Positions 14,818 through 21,979 of a stretch of DNA of 29,559 nt are shown here, in pieces. Numbering within the stretch: position 1 is the first letter of the stretch; each line of letters begins with the position of its first letter. The notes under the pieces were generated by a model. The model saw only the letters and a list, made by a program, of their open reading frames with translations. It searched no databases and was not told where the DNA came from. The DNA comes from Candidatus Nomurabacteria bacterium (lineage in GTDB: Bacteria; Patescibacteriota; Minisyncoccia; Phycocordibacterales; SBAW01): positions 1-29,559 of the forward strand of contig CALREG010000004.1 of the NCBI GenBank assembly GCA_943355135.1, written 5' to 3'. Made by a program: the position numbers and the translations under genes.

Positions 14818-15060
14818 ATGGCAAAAATCTGTCCCATCACCAAAAAAACTTCAATCGTCGGCGGCGGCTACTCTAACCGCATCCGTGCGACCAAGTTCAA
14901 CCCGACCGGCAAGGTCCGCAAGCAGGTCAACCTGCAGAAAAAGCGCATCTTTGTGCCAGAACTCAATCGCACCATCACTATCACCGTATCTACCCAAGGC
15001 CTGCGCACTATCGCAAAGAACGGCGCCTACAAAACGCTTAAGAAAGCGGGGCTTATATAA
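14818..15060 (+). CDS. rpmB: 50S ribosomal protein L28
   Basis: L28 is a small large-subunit protein. The 80-residue product starts MAKICPITKKTSIVGGGYSN and has the family pattern RIRATKFNPTGKVRKQVNLQ, RIFVPELNRTITITVS and LRTIAKNGAYKTLKKAGL. The start at 14818 gives the normal length (~78); an upstream in-frame ATG at 14767 would run through the leader hairpin. It is divergent from the site-2 protease. It ends 1 nt before the stop of a convergent gene, and its terminator lies inside that gene. Confidence 0.95.
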   Translation: MAKICPITKKTSIVGGGYSNRIRATKFNPTGKVRKQVNLQKKRIFVPELNRTITITVSTQGLRTIAKNGAYKTLKKAGLI

Positions 15061-15061
15061 A

Positions 15062-15943
15062 TTACTTTTGAGTCACGCAAGAAAACTCGGCACCGTCGGA
15101 TACACATCTGACAGTGCCGTTTTCGTCGGTGCGGAGGATTGAGATATTTTGTGCCGACAAGGTATTGAGCACCCTCTCGGTTGGGTGGCCGTAGGAATTT
15201 TTGGCGCCGACGGAAATGATGGCTGTTTTTGGACTTACTTCGGCGACGAATTTTTCGCTCGTTGAGTATTTAGAACCATGGTGCCCCACTTTTAATATAT
15301 CGCTTGCAAGTTCCGAAGTACTCGCGATACGCATTACATAACTCTCTACGTTAGTAGGGACATCAGCCGTAAGCAACACCGAGGTGTTGCCATACACCAA
15401 GTGCGCCATAATCGAGCCGTCGTTCGTTTTGTTGCCATAACCACTGACATCTTTGTCTGGGTAGATAATGTCGAGCCGCGCTCCACCGCCCAAGTCGAGC
15501 GTCATCCCCCGCCGAGCGATGATGCGTGGAATATTTTGCTCGTCTATCTCTTTTTGTAGCGCGTCGATAGTTGCGTTCTGTTTATTTATTCCTGCTGTGA
15601 TAAACGCGCCTACTTCGTAGCGCTCGAGCACATCTACCAATCCGCCCATATGGTCGGCGTCGGGGTGTGTTTCTATTACTGCATCGAGGGTGCGGTCGCC
15701 CAAAGGCATCACGGTCGGCAGTGCGCGGAGCACTGCGCCATCATGCGGACCAGCATCAACCAATAGTTGCACACCGGTCGGCCCTTCTATATATAGTCCA
15801 TCGCCTTGGCCAATATCGAGCACTGCAAACGTCAGTACACCGGATAAACGTGGTGTTTCTGCGTACACAACCGTCCACACTCCGCAGCACAAAATAAAAA
15901 GAGCGCTCACTATCACTAGTGGTGCGCTCTTGTAAAAACTCAT
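15062..15943 (-). CDS. ComEC-type metallo-beta-lactamase-fold hydrolase
   Basis: The 293-residue product has an N-terminal signal anchor (VIVSALFILCCGVWTVVYA) and then a metallo-beta-lactamase domain of the ComEC/Rec2 C-terminal type. Features are FAVLDIGQGDGLYIEG, the metal motif H93-x-D95-x-D97-H98 (THPDADHMGG), LLTADV at ~190, and GHHGS at 220-224. The domain is probably extracytoplasmic and may act in DNA uptake as a nuclease. The ComEC channel at 16840-18192 lacks this domain, so the two may be parts of one machine. It starts 9 bp after a small upstream gene, across a palindrome. Confidence 0.88.
   Translation of the reverse strand: MSFYKSAPLVIVSALFILCCGVWTVVYAETPRLSGVLTFAVLDIGQGDGLYIEGPTGVQLLVDAGPHDGAVLRALPTVMPLGDRTLDAVIETHPDADHMGGLVDVLERYEVGAFITAGINKQNATIDALQKEIDEQNIPRIIARRGMTLDLGGGARLDIIYPDKDVSGYGNKTNDGSIMAHLVYGNTSVLLTADVPTNVESYVMRIASTSELASDILKVGHHGSKYSTSEKFVAEVSPKTAIISVGAKNSYGHPTERVLNTLSAQNISILRTDENGTVRCVSDGAEFSCVTQK
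15088..15124 (+). terminator. rpmB terminator inside the convergent gene
   Basis: CGGCACCGTCGGA-TACACA-TCTGACAGTGCCG followed by TTTTCG: a 13-nt stem with one mismatch and one G-U pair. It lies within the 3' coding part of the metallo-beta-lactamase gene, 28 bp past the rpmB stop. Confidence 0.8.
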
Positions 15944-15961
15944 GCGGTAATTCTACCGCAT
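15942..15961. other. Palindrome spanning stop and start codons
   Basis: ATGCGGTA-ATTC-TACCGCAT, a perfect 8-bp stem with a 4-nt loop. On the minus strand it contains the TAG stop of the 91-residue gene and part of the ATG of the metallo-beta-lactamase gene. It could hide the second start codon unless the first gene is being translated. Confidence 0.6.
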
Positions 15962-16228
15962 CTTCAGGGCCCTGTTGATCGCGACGAGTGCGTTGTCGGG
16001 CTCTTCGTGCCCGCAGTCGCAAGCTTCGGCGGCAACAGCCAGCCTGTTGCTCTTTGCGGCAACATTGCTGACATGGCCGATCAGCGAATCGTGCGCCTCC
16101 CAGACAGGAAGCGGCGACCGGAGCGGTTCGATCTTGTACGCAGACCGATGAGTATTGGTCAGCAGCGTCCCAAAGAAAGCTGCCGTAACGACACTGCACG
16201 CGACCACAACTCCCAGAGTAATTCTCAT
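15953..16228 (-). CDS. Orphan 91-residue exported or membrane-anchored protein
   Basis: Residues 1-24 (RITLGVVVACSVVTAAFF within) form a hydrophobic export signal or anchor. The remainder is polar and helical with a CDCGHEE motif near residue 70 and a closing helix DNALVAINRALKMR. No family is recognised. It has a GGAGG Shine-Dalgarno sequence 6 nt before the ATG and a good promoter at 16246-16273. It is the first gene of a two-gene unit with the metallo-beta-lactamase 9 bp downstream, which suggests coupling across the palindrome at 15942-15961. Confidence 0.75.
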   Translation of the reverse strand: MRITLGVVVACSVVTAAFFGTLLTNTHRSAYKIEPLRSPLPVWEAHDSLIGHVSNVAAKSNRLAVAAEACDCGHEEPDNALVAINRALKMR

Positions 16229-16245
16229 GGTTCCCCTCCCGAGGA

Positions 16246-16273
16246 TCTATAAAACGTCACTTCCATTCGTCAA
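16246..16273 (-). promoter_or_regulatory. Promoter of the 91-residue / metallo-beta-lactamase unit
   Basis: On the minus strand TTGACG at 16273-16268, a 16-bp spacer, TATAGA at 16251-16246. It lies back to back with the sod promoter. Confidence 0.7.
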
Positions 16274-16285
16274 TGTACCACACAA

Positions 16286-16294
16286 TGTTATACT
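16286..16294 (+). promoter_or_regulatory. Leaderless extended -10 promoter of sod
   Basis: TGTTATACT (TG-n-TATACT) on plus, ending 7 nt before the sod ATG at 16302. There is no Shine-Dalgarno sequence. Confidence 0.65.
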
Positions 16295-16301
16295 GACAAG
16301 T

Positions 16302-16895
16302 ATGCAGTACACAGAAAAAAAGTTTGAGATTCCCGACCTCAATGGCATCTCAAAAGCCTCCGTTGATGCACACCTCGGACTCTACGCGGGCTATGTCAAA
16401 AATTTTAATGCTATCTCGGGTTTGCTTGCGGAATATGCAAAGGATTCAGAAAAAAATGCGCACGCGCTGAGCGAGCTTATCCGCCGACGCTCATTTGAGT
16501 TTGATGGTATGCGCTTGCACGAATTATATTTTGAGCAGTTTGAAGGAGGCGCCTCTCCTCTTGCTGTAGATGGTGCACTCACAAAACAATTTGAGGCCGA
16601 ATACCACAAAGTCGAATATTTTTTGGCGATGTTCCGCGCTATCGGTCTTATGCGCGGCCCCGGTTGGGCGATTTTGTATTGGGATCCAGAAACAAAACAA
16701 TTTTTGACCGGCTTCTCCGGCGAGCAGCACCAAGGACACTTTGTAACTCTCCCCATTATTCTTGCGCTCGATGTGTGGGAGCACGCCTACTTGCTCGACC
16801 ATGGCACCACGGGCAAAGACAAATATATTGACGCCTTCTTTAAGAATCTAAACTGGTCGGTGATTGAGCAGCGGTTCGTGAATGTAGCCAAATAG
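16302..16895 (+). CDS. Diverged Fe/Mn-family superoxide dismutase
   Basis: Dismutates superoxide using one Fe or Mn ion. The 197-residue product keeps all four metal ligands in sequence context: H24 (SKASVDAHLGLYAGYVKNFN), H73 (MRLHELYFEQF), D157 and H161 (LDVWEHAYLLDH). Outside these it is far from the usual form: the first helix lacks the HH pair of the common EYHYGKHHQTY, with one residue fewer before the Tyr. The start at 16302 is supported by an extended -10 ending 7 nt upstream. Its 3' end overlaps comEC convergently by 56 bp. Metal specificity cannot be told from sequence alone. Confidence 0.88.
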   Translation: MQYTEKKFEIPDLNGISKASVDAHLGLYAGYVKNFNAISGLLAEYAKDSEKNAHALSELIRRRSFEFDGMRLHELYFEQFEGGASPLAVDGALTKQFEAEYHKVEYFLAMFRAIGLMRGPGWAILYWDPETKQFLTGFSGEQHQGHFVTLPIILALDVWEHAYLLDHGTTGKDKYIDAFFKNLNWSVIEQRFVNVAK

Positions 16896-18192
16896 CCCAC
16901 GCAGTAAGCGGCAGATATACAAGCCACGCTACCCACGCGGGGAACGCAGGTACTACTGCTGATGATATCGGCAGTGCGGCTGAGGTTGTTGCAACCCACA
17001 TCATCATGCGCAGTAGTGTGTCTGCAAGTAATGCAGGAAGCAGGGCCAAAAATGGGTGCAGTAGTGCCAGCATTCCTGCCACAAACCCAAGCAACATAGC
17101 GAGTGGCACCAACGGGAGCACCAATATGTTGATGGGGACAGATACAAACGACAAAACGCCCGTGTAATACAAGAGTGCAGGTAGTACGTATACTTGCACC
17201 GCGATAGTGGTCGCCGCAATCGAGCGTATGCCGCCTGCGGGGAGTCGTGTAAGTTTTTGCTCGACCCATGGAGCGAGCGTAATGAGCCCAAAGGTAGCCA
17301 ACACACTGAGCACAAACCCCACATCAAAAAGTACGAGTGGGTTGTATAGCAACATCGCCACAACTGCAACCAAAAGTGCGCGGAGCGCCGCAGCGGGGCG
17401 ATTGAGATAGCGGGCGAGTATCGCAATCAACCCCATCAAACAGGCGCGGACTGTTGCCATGCCGCCGCCAGCCATCAACGCAAACAAGACTATAGCGACC
17501 CCGACGCCCACGAGAGCAAACCGCCGCGGCATAAAGAGCGCAAAGAACCGCAGTGTCCACTCCGACACGACACCGATGTTGTAGCCAGAAAGCACCACTA
17601 TGTGGATGAGACCAACAATAATAAATGCTTCGGTAAGTGCTTTGGGTAACCCCGACTTCTCTCCGAGCAACAAGCCTTCCATCAGTGACGCCATCGGCTC
17701 TTGCATCACTCGCTCGAGCGCACGTTCAAACGTATGTTTGAGCGCAAAGAGTGTACGCAATACACTCGCCCCACCGCTCTGCGTCTCGCGCAGTGTCGCT
17801 CGTTGTATCACCGCCGAGATACCGCGCGCTTGTAAATAGTTTTGATAATCAAAAGTACGGCCAGTATTTGTTTCGAAAGATTGCGGCTCCTCAAGCAACC
17901 CCCGCACTGAAATTTGGTCGCCATACTGGAGCGCGGTATCGCGCGGCAGAACGGCAAGAATTTTCCCTGACTCAGATTTATTATTTATAGTCGAAATACC
18001 GACTGATACACGCACTGCCGTAGCCCGCACGTCGGGGTCATCGGCGACCGTACCCTCAACTACTGCCGCGCGCCCTGTGTACTGCAACAGCGTCGGCTCT
18101 GGCGCAGTAAACACAATCCACCCGCGAGCACCGAGTACAAGCCCGAGCACCAAAAACAAAAATACTTTTTTATTTTGAAAAGTCGGCAACAA
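16840..18192 (-). CDS. comEC: ComEC/Rec2 DNA-uptake channel lacking the MBL domain
   Basis: ComEC moves single-stranded DNA across the inner membrane during natural transformation. The 450-residue product has an N-terminal membrane anchor, a soluble DUF4131-like domain (~35-165, e.g. GDQISVRGLLEEPQSFE and FDYQNYLQARGI), and then a polytopic competence domain. That domain contains the signature GLIHIVVLSGYNIGVV and GGGMATVRACLMGLIAILAR. It ends without the usual C-terminal metallo-beta-lactamase domain; a stand-alone one lies at 15062-15943. It overlaps the end of rnhA by 23 bp and is third in a recJ-rnhA-comEC unit. Confidence 0.9.
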   Translation of the reverse strand: MLPTFQNKKVFLFLVLGLVLGARGWIVFTAPEPTLLQYTGRAAVVEGTVADDPDVRATAVRVSVGISTINNKSESGKILAVLPRDTALQYGDQISVRGLLEEPQSFETNTGRTFDYQNYLQARGISAVIQRATLRETQSGGASVLRTLFALKHTFERALERVMQEPMASLMEGLLLGEKSGLPKALTEAFIIVGLIHIVVLSGYNIGVVSEWTLRFFALFMPRRFALVGVGVAIVLFALMAGGGMATVRACLMGLIAILARYLNRPAAALRALLVAVVAMLLYNPLVLFDVGFVLSVLATFGLITLAPWVEQKLTRLPAGGIRSIAATTIAVQVYVLPALLYYTGVLSFVSVPINILVLPLVPLAMLLGFVAGMLALLHPFLALLPALLADTLLRMMMWVATTSAALPISSAVVPAFPAWVAWLVYLPLTAWAIWLHSRTAAQSPTSLDS

Positions 18193-18880
18193 TGTCTTTT
18201 TCTTCCTGTGGCGTCAACGCTTTTTTAAACCGCGCAGTCTTGCCGCGCACGCGCTCCTCGCACTCCTTCCATGTTTTGTGCACCAAGACTTTGCCATCTA
18301 CGCGGCTGATATAGGAGTAGGCTTTGGCTTTTGAACGGGCACTCGACGCGGATTTTGATTTTTGCAGACCGCTGTCGGCACCAAGGTTAGAAATATCTAC
18401 GGAGTAGCCGCTGAGCGCGCCGCGATAGAGCGCGACCTTCTTACCCTCTGCCAAGTCCGATGCGATTACATCAACGCGCTCGTTCCCTGCAACGCCGACG
18501 TGTCCACCGACATACTGCCACTCTATCTCGCGGCCGTGCGCGGCGACTGCCGCATCAAGCGACTGCCACAAATCCTGATTGACCACTGGTTTTTTGTCTT
18601 TCGTTTTCCATCCGCCCTTCTTCCATCCATGAATCCATTTAGTGATGCCGTTGATGACATACGAAGAGTCGGTGTAAACAACAGTTTGTGCTCCACCGGG
18701 CACATGCGCATCGCGCAGGCCTTCGATAGCGCCTCGAAGCTCCATGCGGTTGTTGGTGGTGTGTTTTTCAAAACCCCCCAGCTCGGTCACACGCTCCCCC
18801 GCGACCACAACGGCAGCCCACCCGCCCGGTCCGGGGTTGCCTTTCGAAGCACCATCGCTAAATATCAGTACTTTTTCCAC
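18170..18880 (-). CDS. rnhA: Ribonuclease HI with C-terminal hybrid-binding-like domain
   Basis: Cuts the RNA strand of RNA-DNA hybrids. Residues 1-~148 are a complete RNase HI: D9 (FSDGASKGNPGPGGWA), E47 (NNRMELRGAI), D71 (VYTDSSYVINGI), H127 and D137 (GGHVGVAGNERVDVIA). A Ser/Ala/Lys linker leads to residues ~185-236 (KAYSYISRVDGKVLVHKTWK, ECEERVRGKTARFKKALTP). These resemble the viroplasmin/hybrid-binding domain (pattern 'YaV..G...giy.tW.EC..qV.G...A.fKkf'). That domain is usually N-terminal in RNases H; here it is C-terminal. The gene starts 3 bp after recJ and overlaps comEC. Confidence 0.92.
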   Translation of the reverse strand: MEKVLIFSDGASKGNPGPGGWAAVVVAGERVTELGGFEKHTTNNRMELRGAIEGLRDAHVPGGAQTVVYTDSSYVINGITKWIHGWKKGGWKTKDKKPVVNQDLWQSLDAAVAAHGREIEWQYVGGHVGVAGNERVDVIASDLAEGKKVALYRGALSGYSVDISNLGADSGLQKSKSASSARSKAKAYSYISRVDGKVLVHKTWKECEERVRGKTARFKKALTPQEEKDIVADFSK

Positions 18881-18883
18881 AAC

Positions 18884-20545
18884 TTAGAGTATATCAACTA
18901 CACGAATGCGGGGGCCGCCACGCCAGTCGGCTTCGACGTGGCCGATTACGTCCACCGTCTCGCCCTGCACAATTTTTTTATTAAACGAGTCTGGAGTAGA
19001 GAAGAACGCTATCCCCTCGGTGCGTGTACCATTGCGCGAGAGCGAGAGGCCTAGATGATTCTGCGTCTTACCGAATGTGCGTACCGCGCCAATAGACACT
19101 TTTGGGAATATAAACAGCGGTTTGATATTGCCCACGCCGAAGGGCGCGAGTTTTTGTAGGTCGCGGTGGGCATGCCCGACTTCTGCTAAGTCGAGTTCTC
19201 GATCGAGCAGCACTTCACTCACTGCATCGGATACGGCGGCCGTACCGTACGCTTCGTTTAAGCGCGCGGGCAAATTGTGCACGTCTTCTTCTGCAACAGA
19301 AAATCCGCCTGATGCCGCGTGTCCGCCGAAGTGTCCGAAGATGTCACGAGCACCAGCCATCAGTTCAACAATATTGACTCCTGCAGCGGCACGGCACGAG
19401 CCGCGGATGATACTCCCCCTTTCGCGACCCCACAAAAACACCGTTTTGCCGTGCGCTTCCATCAAGTTGTTTGCAACGAGGCCCAAAATTCCCGGTCGCC
19501 AGTTGGGGTTACCCATCACAATCAGCGGCGAGAGAGTTAAATCCTGCCCTTCTATACGTTTGTTTACCTCGCGCACTGTCGCGGCCACCAAACCCTTGCG
19601 TTCGTCGTTGATGCGATTGAGTTGCGCCGCAAGTGCCTTGGCCTCCTCAGGATCGGTTGTAGCAAGCAGTGATGCGGCAACCGCCGGCGAGTCCATGCGC
19701 GATGCGGCATTGATGCGCGGACTAACCATAAAGGTCACGTCGTCTTCGGTGAGCGTATTTGGGCTGATGCGTAGGAGTTTAAGCAGTGCTGCAATTCCCG
19801 CTCGCCGTCCGCGACGCATCACCACCAGCCCATTGCGCGCGAGCATCCGATTTTCTCCCACTAACGGCACCATATCCGAGAGCGTCGCGATGCCTACCAA
19901 ATCGAGCATCCACTTTTCTTGTCCCTCGCCGAATCCTGCGGGGCGCTCTTTGGCAAGAATTGCTTGCACCAACTTCCACGCCACGCCCGCACCACACAAT
20001 CCGTCGAACGGGTACTTGCTGTCGGGTCGCTTCGGATTTAAAAGTGCAAAGGCTTTGGGCAAGTGCTCGAGTGTCGGCACCAAGTGATGATCGGTAACGA
20101 CGGTGTCGATGCCGAGCGTCGTTGCGTGCGCAATCTGCTCGACCTCGGTCGTCCCTAAGTCGACCGTGATAATTAATTTTACTTCTGCCGCTGCAAGTTC
20201 CTCTATCCCTTCGATATTCAACCCGTACCCTTCTTTGTGCCGATGCGGAATATAGTGCGTCACACGGATATCTAGGGTGCGCAGAAACGACGCGAGCATC
20301 ACACCGCCCGGTATGCCGTCGCAGTCGTAGTCGCTCCACACCGCCACATGTTCGTTGTCCTTTTTTGCGCGCAAAATTCTATCAACCGCCTTGTCCATGT
20401 CGGGCAGAAGGTACGGGTCGTGACTGTCGCGCTCAAAGTCGGGGGACAAAAAGTCTGCATGCGAGCCTTCGGCGACATCGCGAGAAAGTAGGAGATGTTG
20501 GAGCAAATTTTCATGGAGCTTTTCTCGGAGCCTGTAGGATTTCAT
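18884..20545 (-). CDS. recJ: Single-stranded-DNA exonuclease RecJ
   Basis: RecJ degrades ssDNA 5' to 3' in recombination and repair. The 553-residue product has the DHH-family metal motifs DYDCDG (72-77, usual form DYDVDG), VDLGTT (~128), TDHH (151-154) and SPRINAASRM. A DHHA1 domain follows with FGGHAASGGFSV near residue 400, then an OB-fold-like tail (GETVDVIGHVEADWRGGPRI). Length is typical. It is the first gene of recJ-rnhA-comEC. Its -10 (TATACT) ends 7 nt before the ATG and overlaps the -10 of the divergent HIT gene; no Shine-Dalgarno sequence is present, so the mRNA should be leaderless. Confidence 0.95.
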   Translation of the reverse strand: MKSYRLREKLHENLLQHLLLSRDVAEGSHADFLSPDFERDSHDPYLLPDMDKAVDRILRAKKDNEHVAVWSDYDCDGIPGGVMLASFLRTLDIRVTHYIPHRHKEGYGLNIEGIEELAAAEVKLIITVDLGTTEVEQIAHATTLGIDTVVTDHHLVPTLEHLPKAFALLNPKRPDSKYPFDGLCGAGVAWKLVQAILAKERPAGFGEGQEKWMLDLVGIATLSDMVPLVGENRMLARNGLVVMRRGRRAGIAALLKLLRISPNTLTEDDVTFMVSPRINAASRMDSPAVAASLLATTDPEEAKALAAQLNRINDERKGLVAATVREVNKRIEGQDLTLSPLIVMGNPNWRPGILGLVANNLMEAHGKTVFLWGRERGSIIRGSCRAAAGVNIVELMAGARDIFGHFGGHAASGGFSVAEEDVHNLPARLNEAYGTAAVSDAVSEVLLDRELDLAEVGHAHRDLQKLAPFGVGNIKPLFIFPKVSIGAVRTFGKTQNHLGLSLSRNGTRTEGIAFFSTPDSFNKKIVQGETVDVIGHVEADWRGGPRIRVVDIL

Positions 20546-20552
20546 TTAGTTC

Positions 20553-20560
20553 AGTATAAT
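20553..20560. promoter_or_regulatory. Overlapping divergent -10 boxes (recJ / HIT)
   Basis: AGTATAAT contains TATAAT on plus (20555-20560) and TATACT on minus (20558-20553). Each -10 ends exactly 7 nt from its own ATG (20568 plus, 20545 minus). One 8-bp element can thus serve two leaderless genes. Confidence 0.75.
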
Positions 20561-20567
20561 GGAAAGC

Positions 20568-20900
20568 ATGGACAACTGCGTATTTTGCAAGATTGCAGCA
20601 GGAGAAGTGCCCTCGCGCAAGACACACCACGAAGACAACGCTGTGGTGTCCTTTCTTGATATCAATCAGGACCTGCCCGGACACACATTGGTGATCCACA
20701 CCGAACACTATCGTTGGTTTTGGGAGATGCCGGACGAAGCGGTAGAGAAGCTATTTAGAGCGGCTAAGAGTGTGGCTGCTGAATTAAAAAAAGAGTACGG
20801 CGCCGATTATGTCCGGCTGGGTATAGTAGGCACCGATGTGCCTCATGTGCACGTACACCTGATCCCGCGGAAATTTACAGACAAGGCCCACGCCGTCTAG
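20568..20900 (+). CDS. HIT-family nucleotide hydrolase
   Basis: HIT proteins hydrolyse nucleoside phosphoramidates or dinucleotides. The 110-residue product has CVFCKIAAGEVPSRK with the CxxC often seen in this group, LPGHTLVIHTEHY, and the catalytic triad HVHVH at residues 93-97 (VPHVHVHLIPRK). Length is typical. The ATG at 20568 was chosen over one at 20559, because the latter overlaps the -10 hexamer TATAAT. The stop shares the tetranucleotide CTAG with the stop of convergent pgk. Confidence 0.93.
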   Translation: MDNCVFCKIAAGEVPSRKTHHEDNAVVSFLDINQDLPGHTLVIHTEHYRWFWEMPDEAVEKLFRAAKSVAAELKKEYGADYVRLGIVGTDVPHVHVHLIPRKFTDKAHAV

Positions 20901-21979
20901 CGCCTGAGTGCATCGATCCCTGGGAGCGTGCCATCTACCAAAAATTGCAGCATGGCCCCACCGCCGGTCGAAAGGAATACTTTCTCCGGATTAAACGTGT
21001 GCTTTTCTACTGCAGCCACGGTGTCGCCACCACCCACCACTGCTTGGATATTGTTTTCGGTAAGTGCTGCAGCAAGGTGGTCGGTACCATCTCGATAGCC
21101 TTGCTCATAAATACCCATGGGGCCATTCCACAGCACAAAAGGTGCCTTCGAAACTTTTTCTGCCCAGTGTTTTGATGTAAGGGGGCCGATGTCTATGATG
21201 CTCTCGTTCGTACGAACATCAACGACACTGCCAGAGCGCTCTGCGCTGGAGCCCGCTTCAGAAAAGATAGCATCAGTCGGAACCTGCAGACGCTCATCCA
21301 CCGCAATGTCAGACGGCACGGGTGTCCCCGAAATGAGCGACGAGCCAAACGGGAGCCCGCGCGCTTTAATAACATCGTTTGCCAGCGCACCACCGAGCAA
21401 AATTTCGCTGTACAACGTGAGCAGTTTTTTTATGAGCGGTATCTTGGTTTCAAACTTCATCCCACCAATAAGTGCCACACTCCCTTGCGGTGGTGTAAGT
21501 GCCACGGAGAGTCGCTGCATTTCTTCGGCAAATCGCAGGCCCATATAGCTCGGCAAGAGCGCAGGGACACCAACAATAGACGCATGCGAGCGGTGTGAGT
21601 CTGCAAAAGCTTCGTTGATATAGACATCACCCAACGCGGCAAGTTCGGCGGCAAAGGTCGGGTCGTTTGTTTCCTCGCGCGGGTCGAAGCGTAAATTTTC
21701 ATGCATTTCAAACGGAACTTGCGTCAGTTCGCGCAATTTGGCTTCTATCGGAGCGAGTTTGAGCATCTCGACCGCTTTGCCATCAGGTCGGCCAAGATGA
21801 GCGAGCAGTATAATCTTTGTGGCGCCTTTGGTGTGCAGGAGTTCTAGCGTCGGCAGAGCGGTGCGGATACGCAGGTCGTTGGCTACCTTGCCGTCTTGCA
21901 GCGGCACATTAAAATCGACGCGCACGAGCACGCGCTTGCCAGCGACATCGGCATCTTTGACTGACTTTATTTGCGGCAT
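20897..21979 (-). CDS. pgk: Phosphoglycerate kinase
   Basis: Transfers phosphate from 1,3-bisphosphoglycerate to ADP in glycolysis. The 360-residue product is ~10% shorter than the usual 390-400, but the landmarks are present: VLVRVDFNVPLQDGK, the substrate-binding arginines (NDLRIRTALPT, HENLRFDPREE), LLAHLGRPDG, VLWNGPMGIYE and GGGDTVAAVEK, FLSTGGGAMLQFL. Its ATG lies inside the 3' end of tpi (13-bp overlap), so it is translated from the tpi-pgk message. The stop codon shares CTAG with the HIT gene. Confidence 0.97.
   Translation of the reverse strand: MPQIKSVKDADVAGKRVLVRVDFNVPLQDGKVANDLRIRTALPTLELLHTKGATKIILLAHLGRPDGKAVEMLKLAPIEAKLRELTQVPFEMHENLRFDPREETNDPTFAAELAALGDVYINEAFADSHRSHASIVGVPALLPSYMGLRFAEEMQRLSVALTPPQGSVALIGGMKFETKIPLIKKLLTLYSEILLGGALANDVIKARGLPFGSSLISGTPVPSDIAVDERLQVPTDAIFSEAGSSAERSGSVVDVRTNESIIDIGPLTSKHWAEKVSKAPFVLWNGPMGIYEQGYRDGTDHLAAALTENNIQAVVGGGDTVAAVEKHTFNPEKVFLSTGGGAMLQFLVDGTLPGIDALRR

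Noticed and set aside
19077..20087. Plus-strand 336-codon frame opposite recJ
   Set aside because: Shadow of recJ, Ser/Arg-rich low-complexity translation without any recognisable domain.
20559..20567. Upstream ATG for the HIT gene
   Set aside because: It overlaps the -10 hexamer TATAAT (20555-20560), so it cannot be within the transcript.
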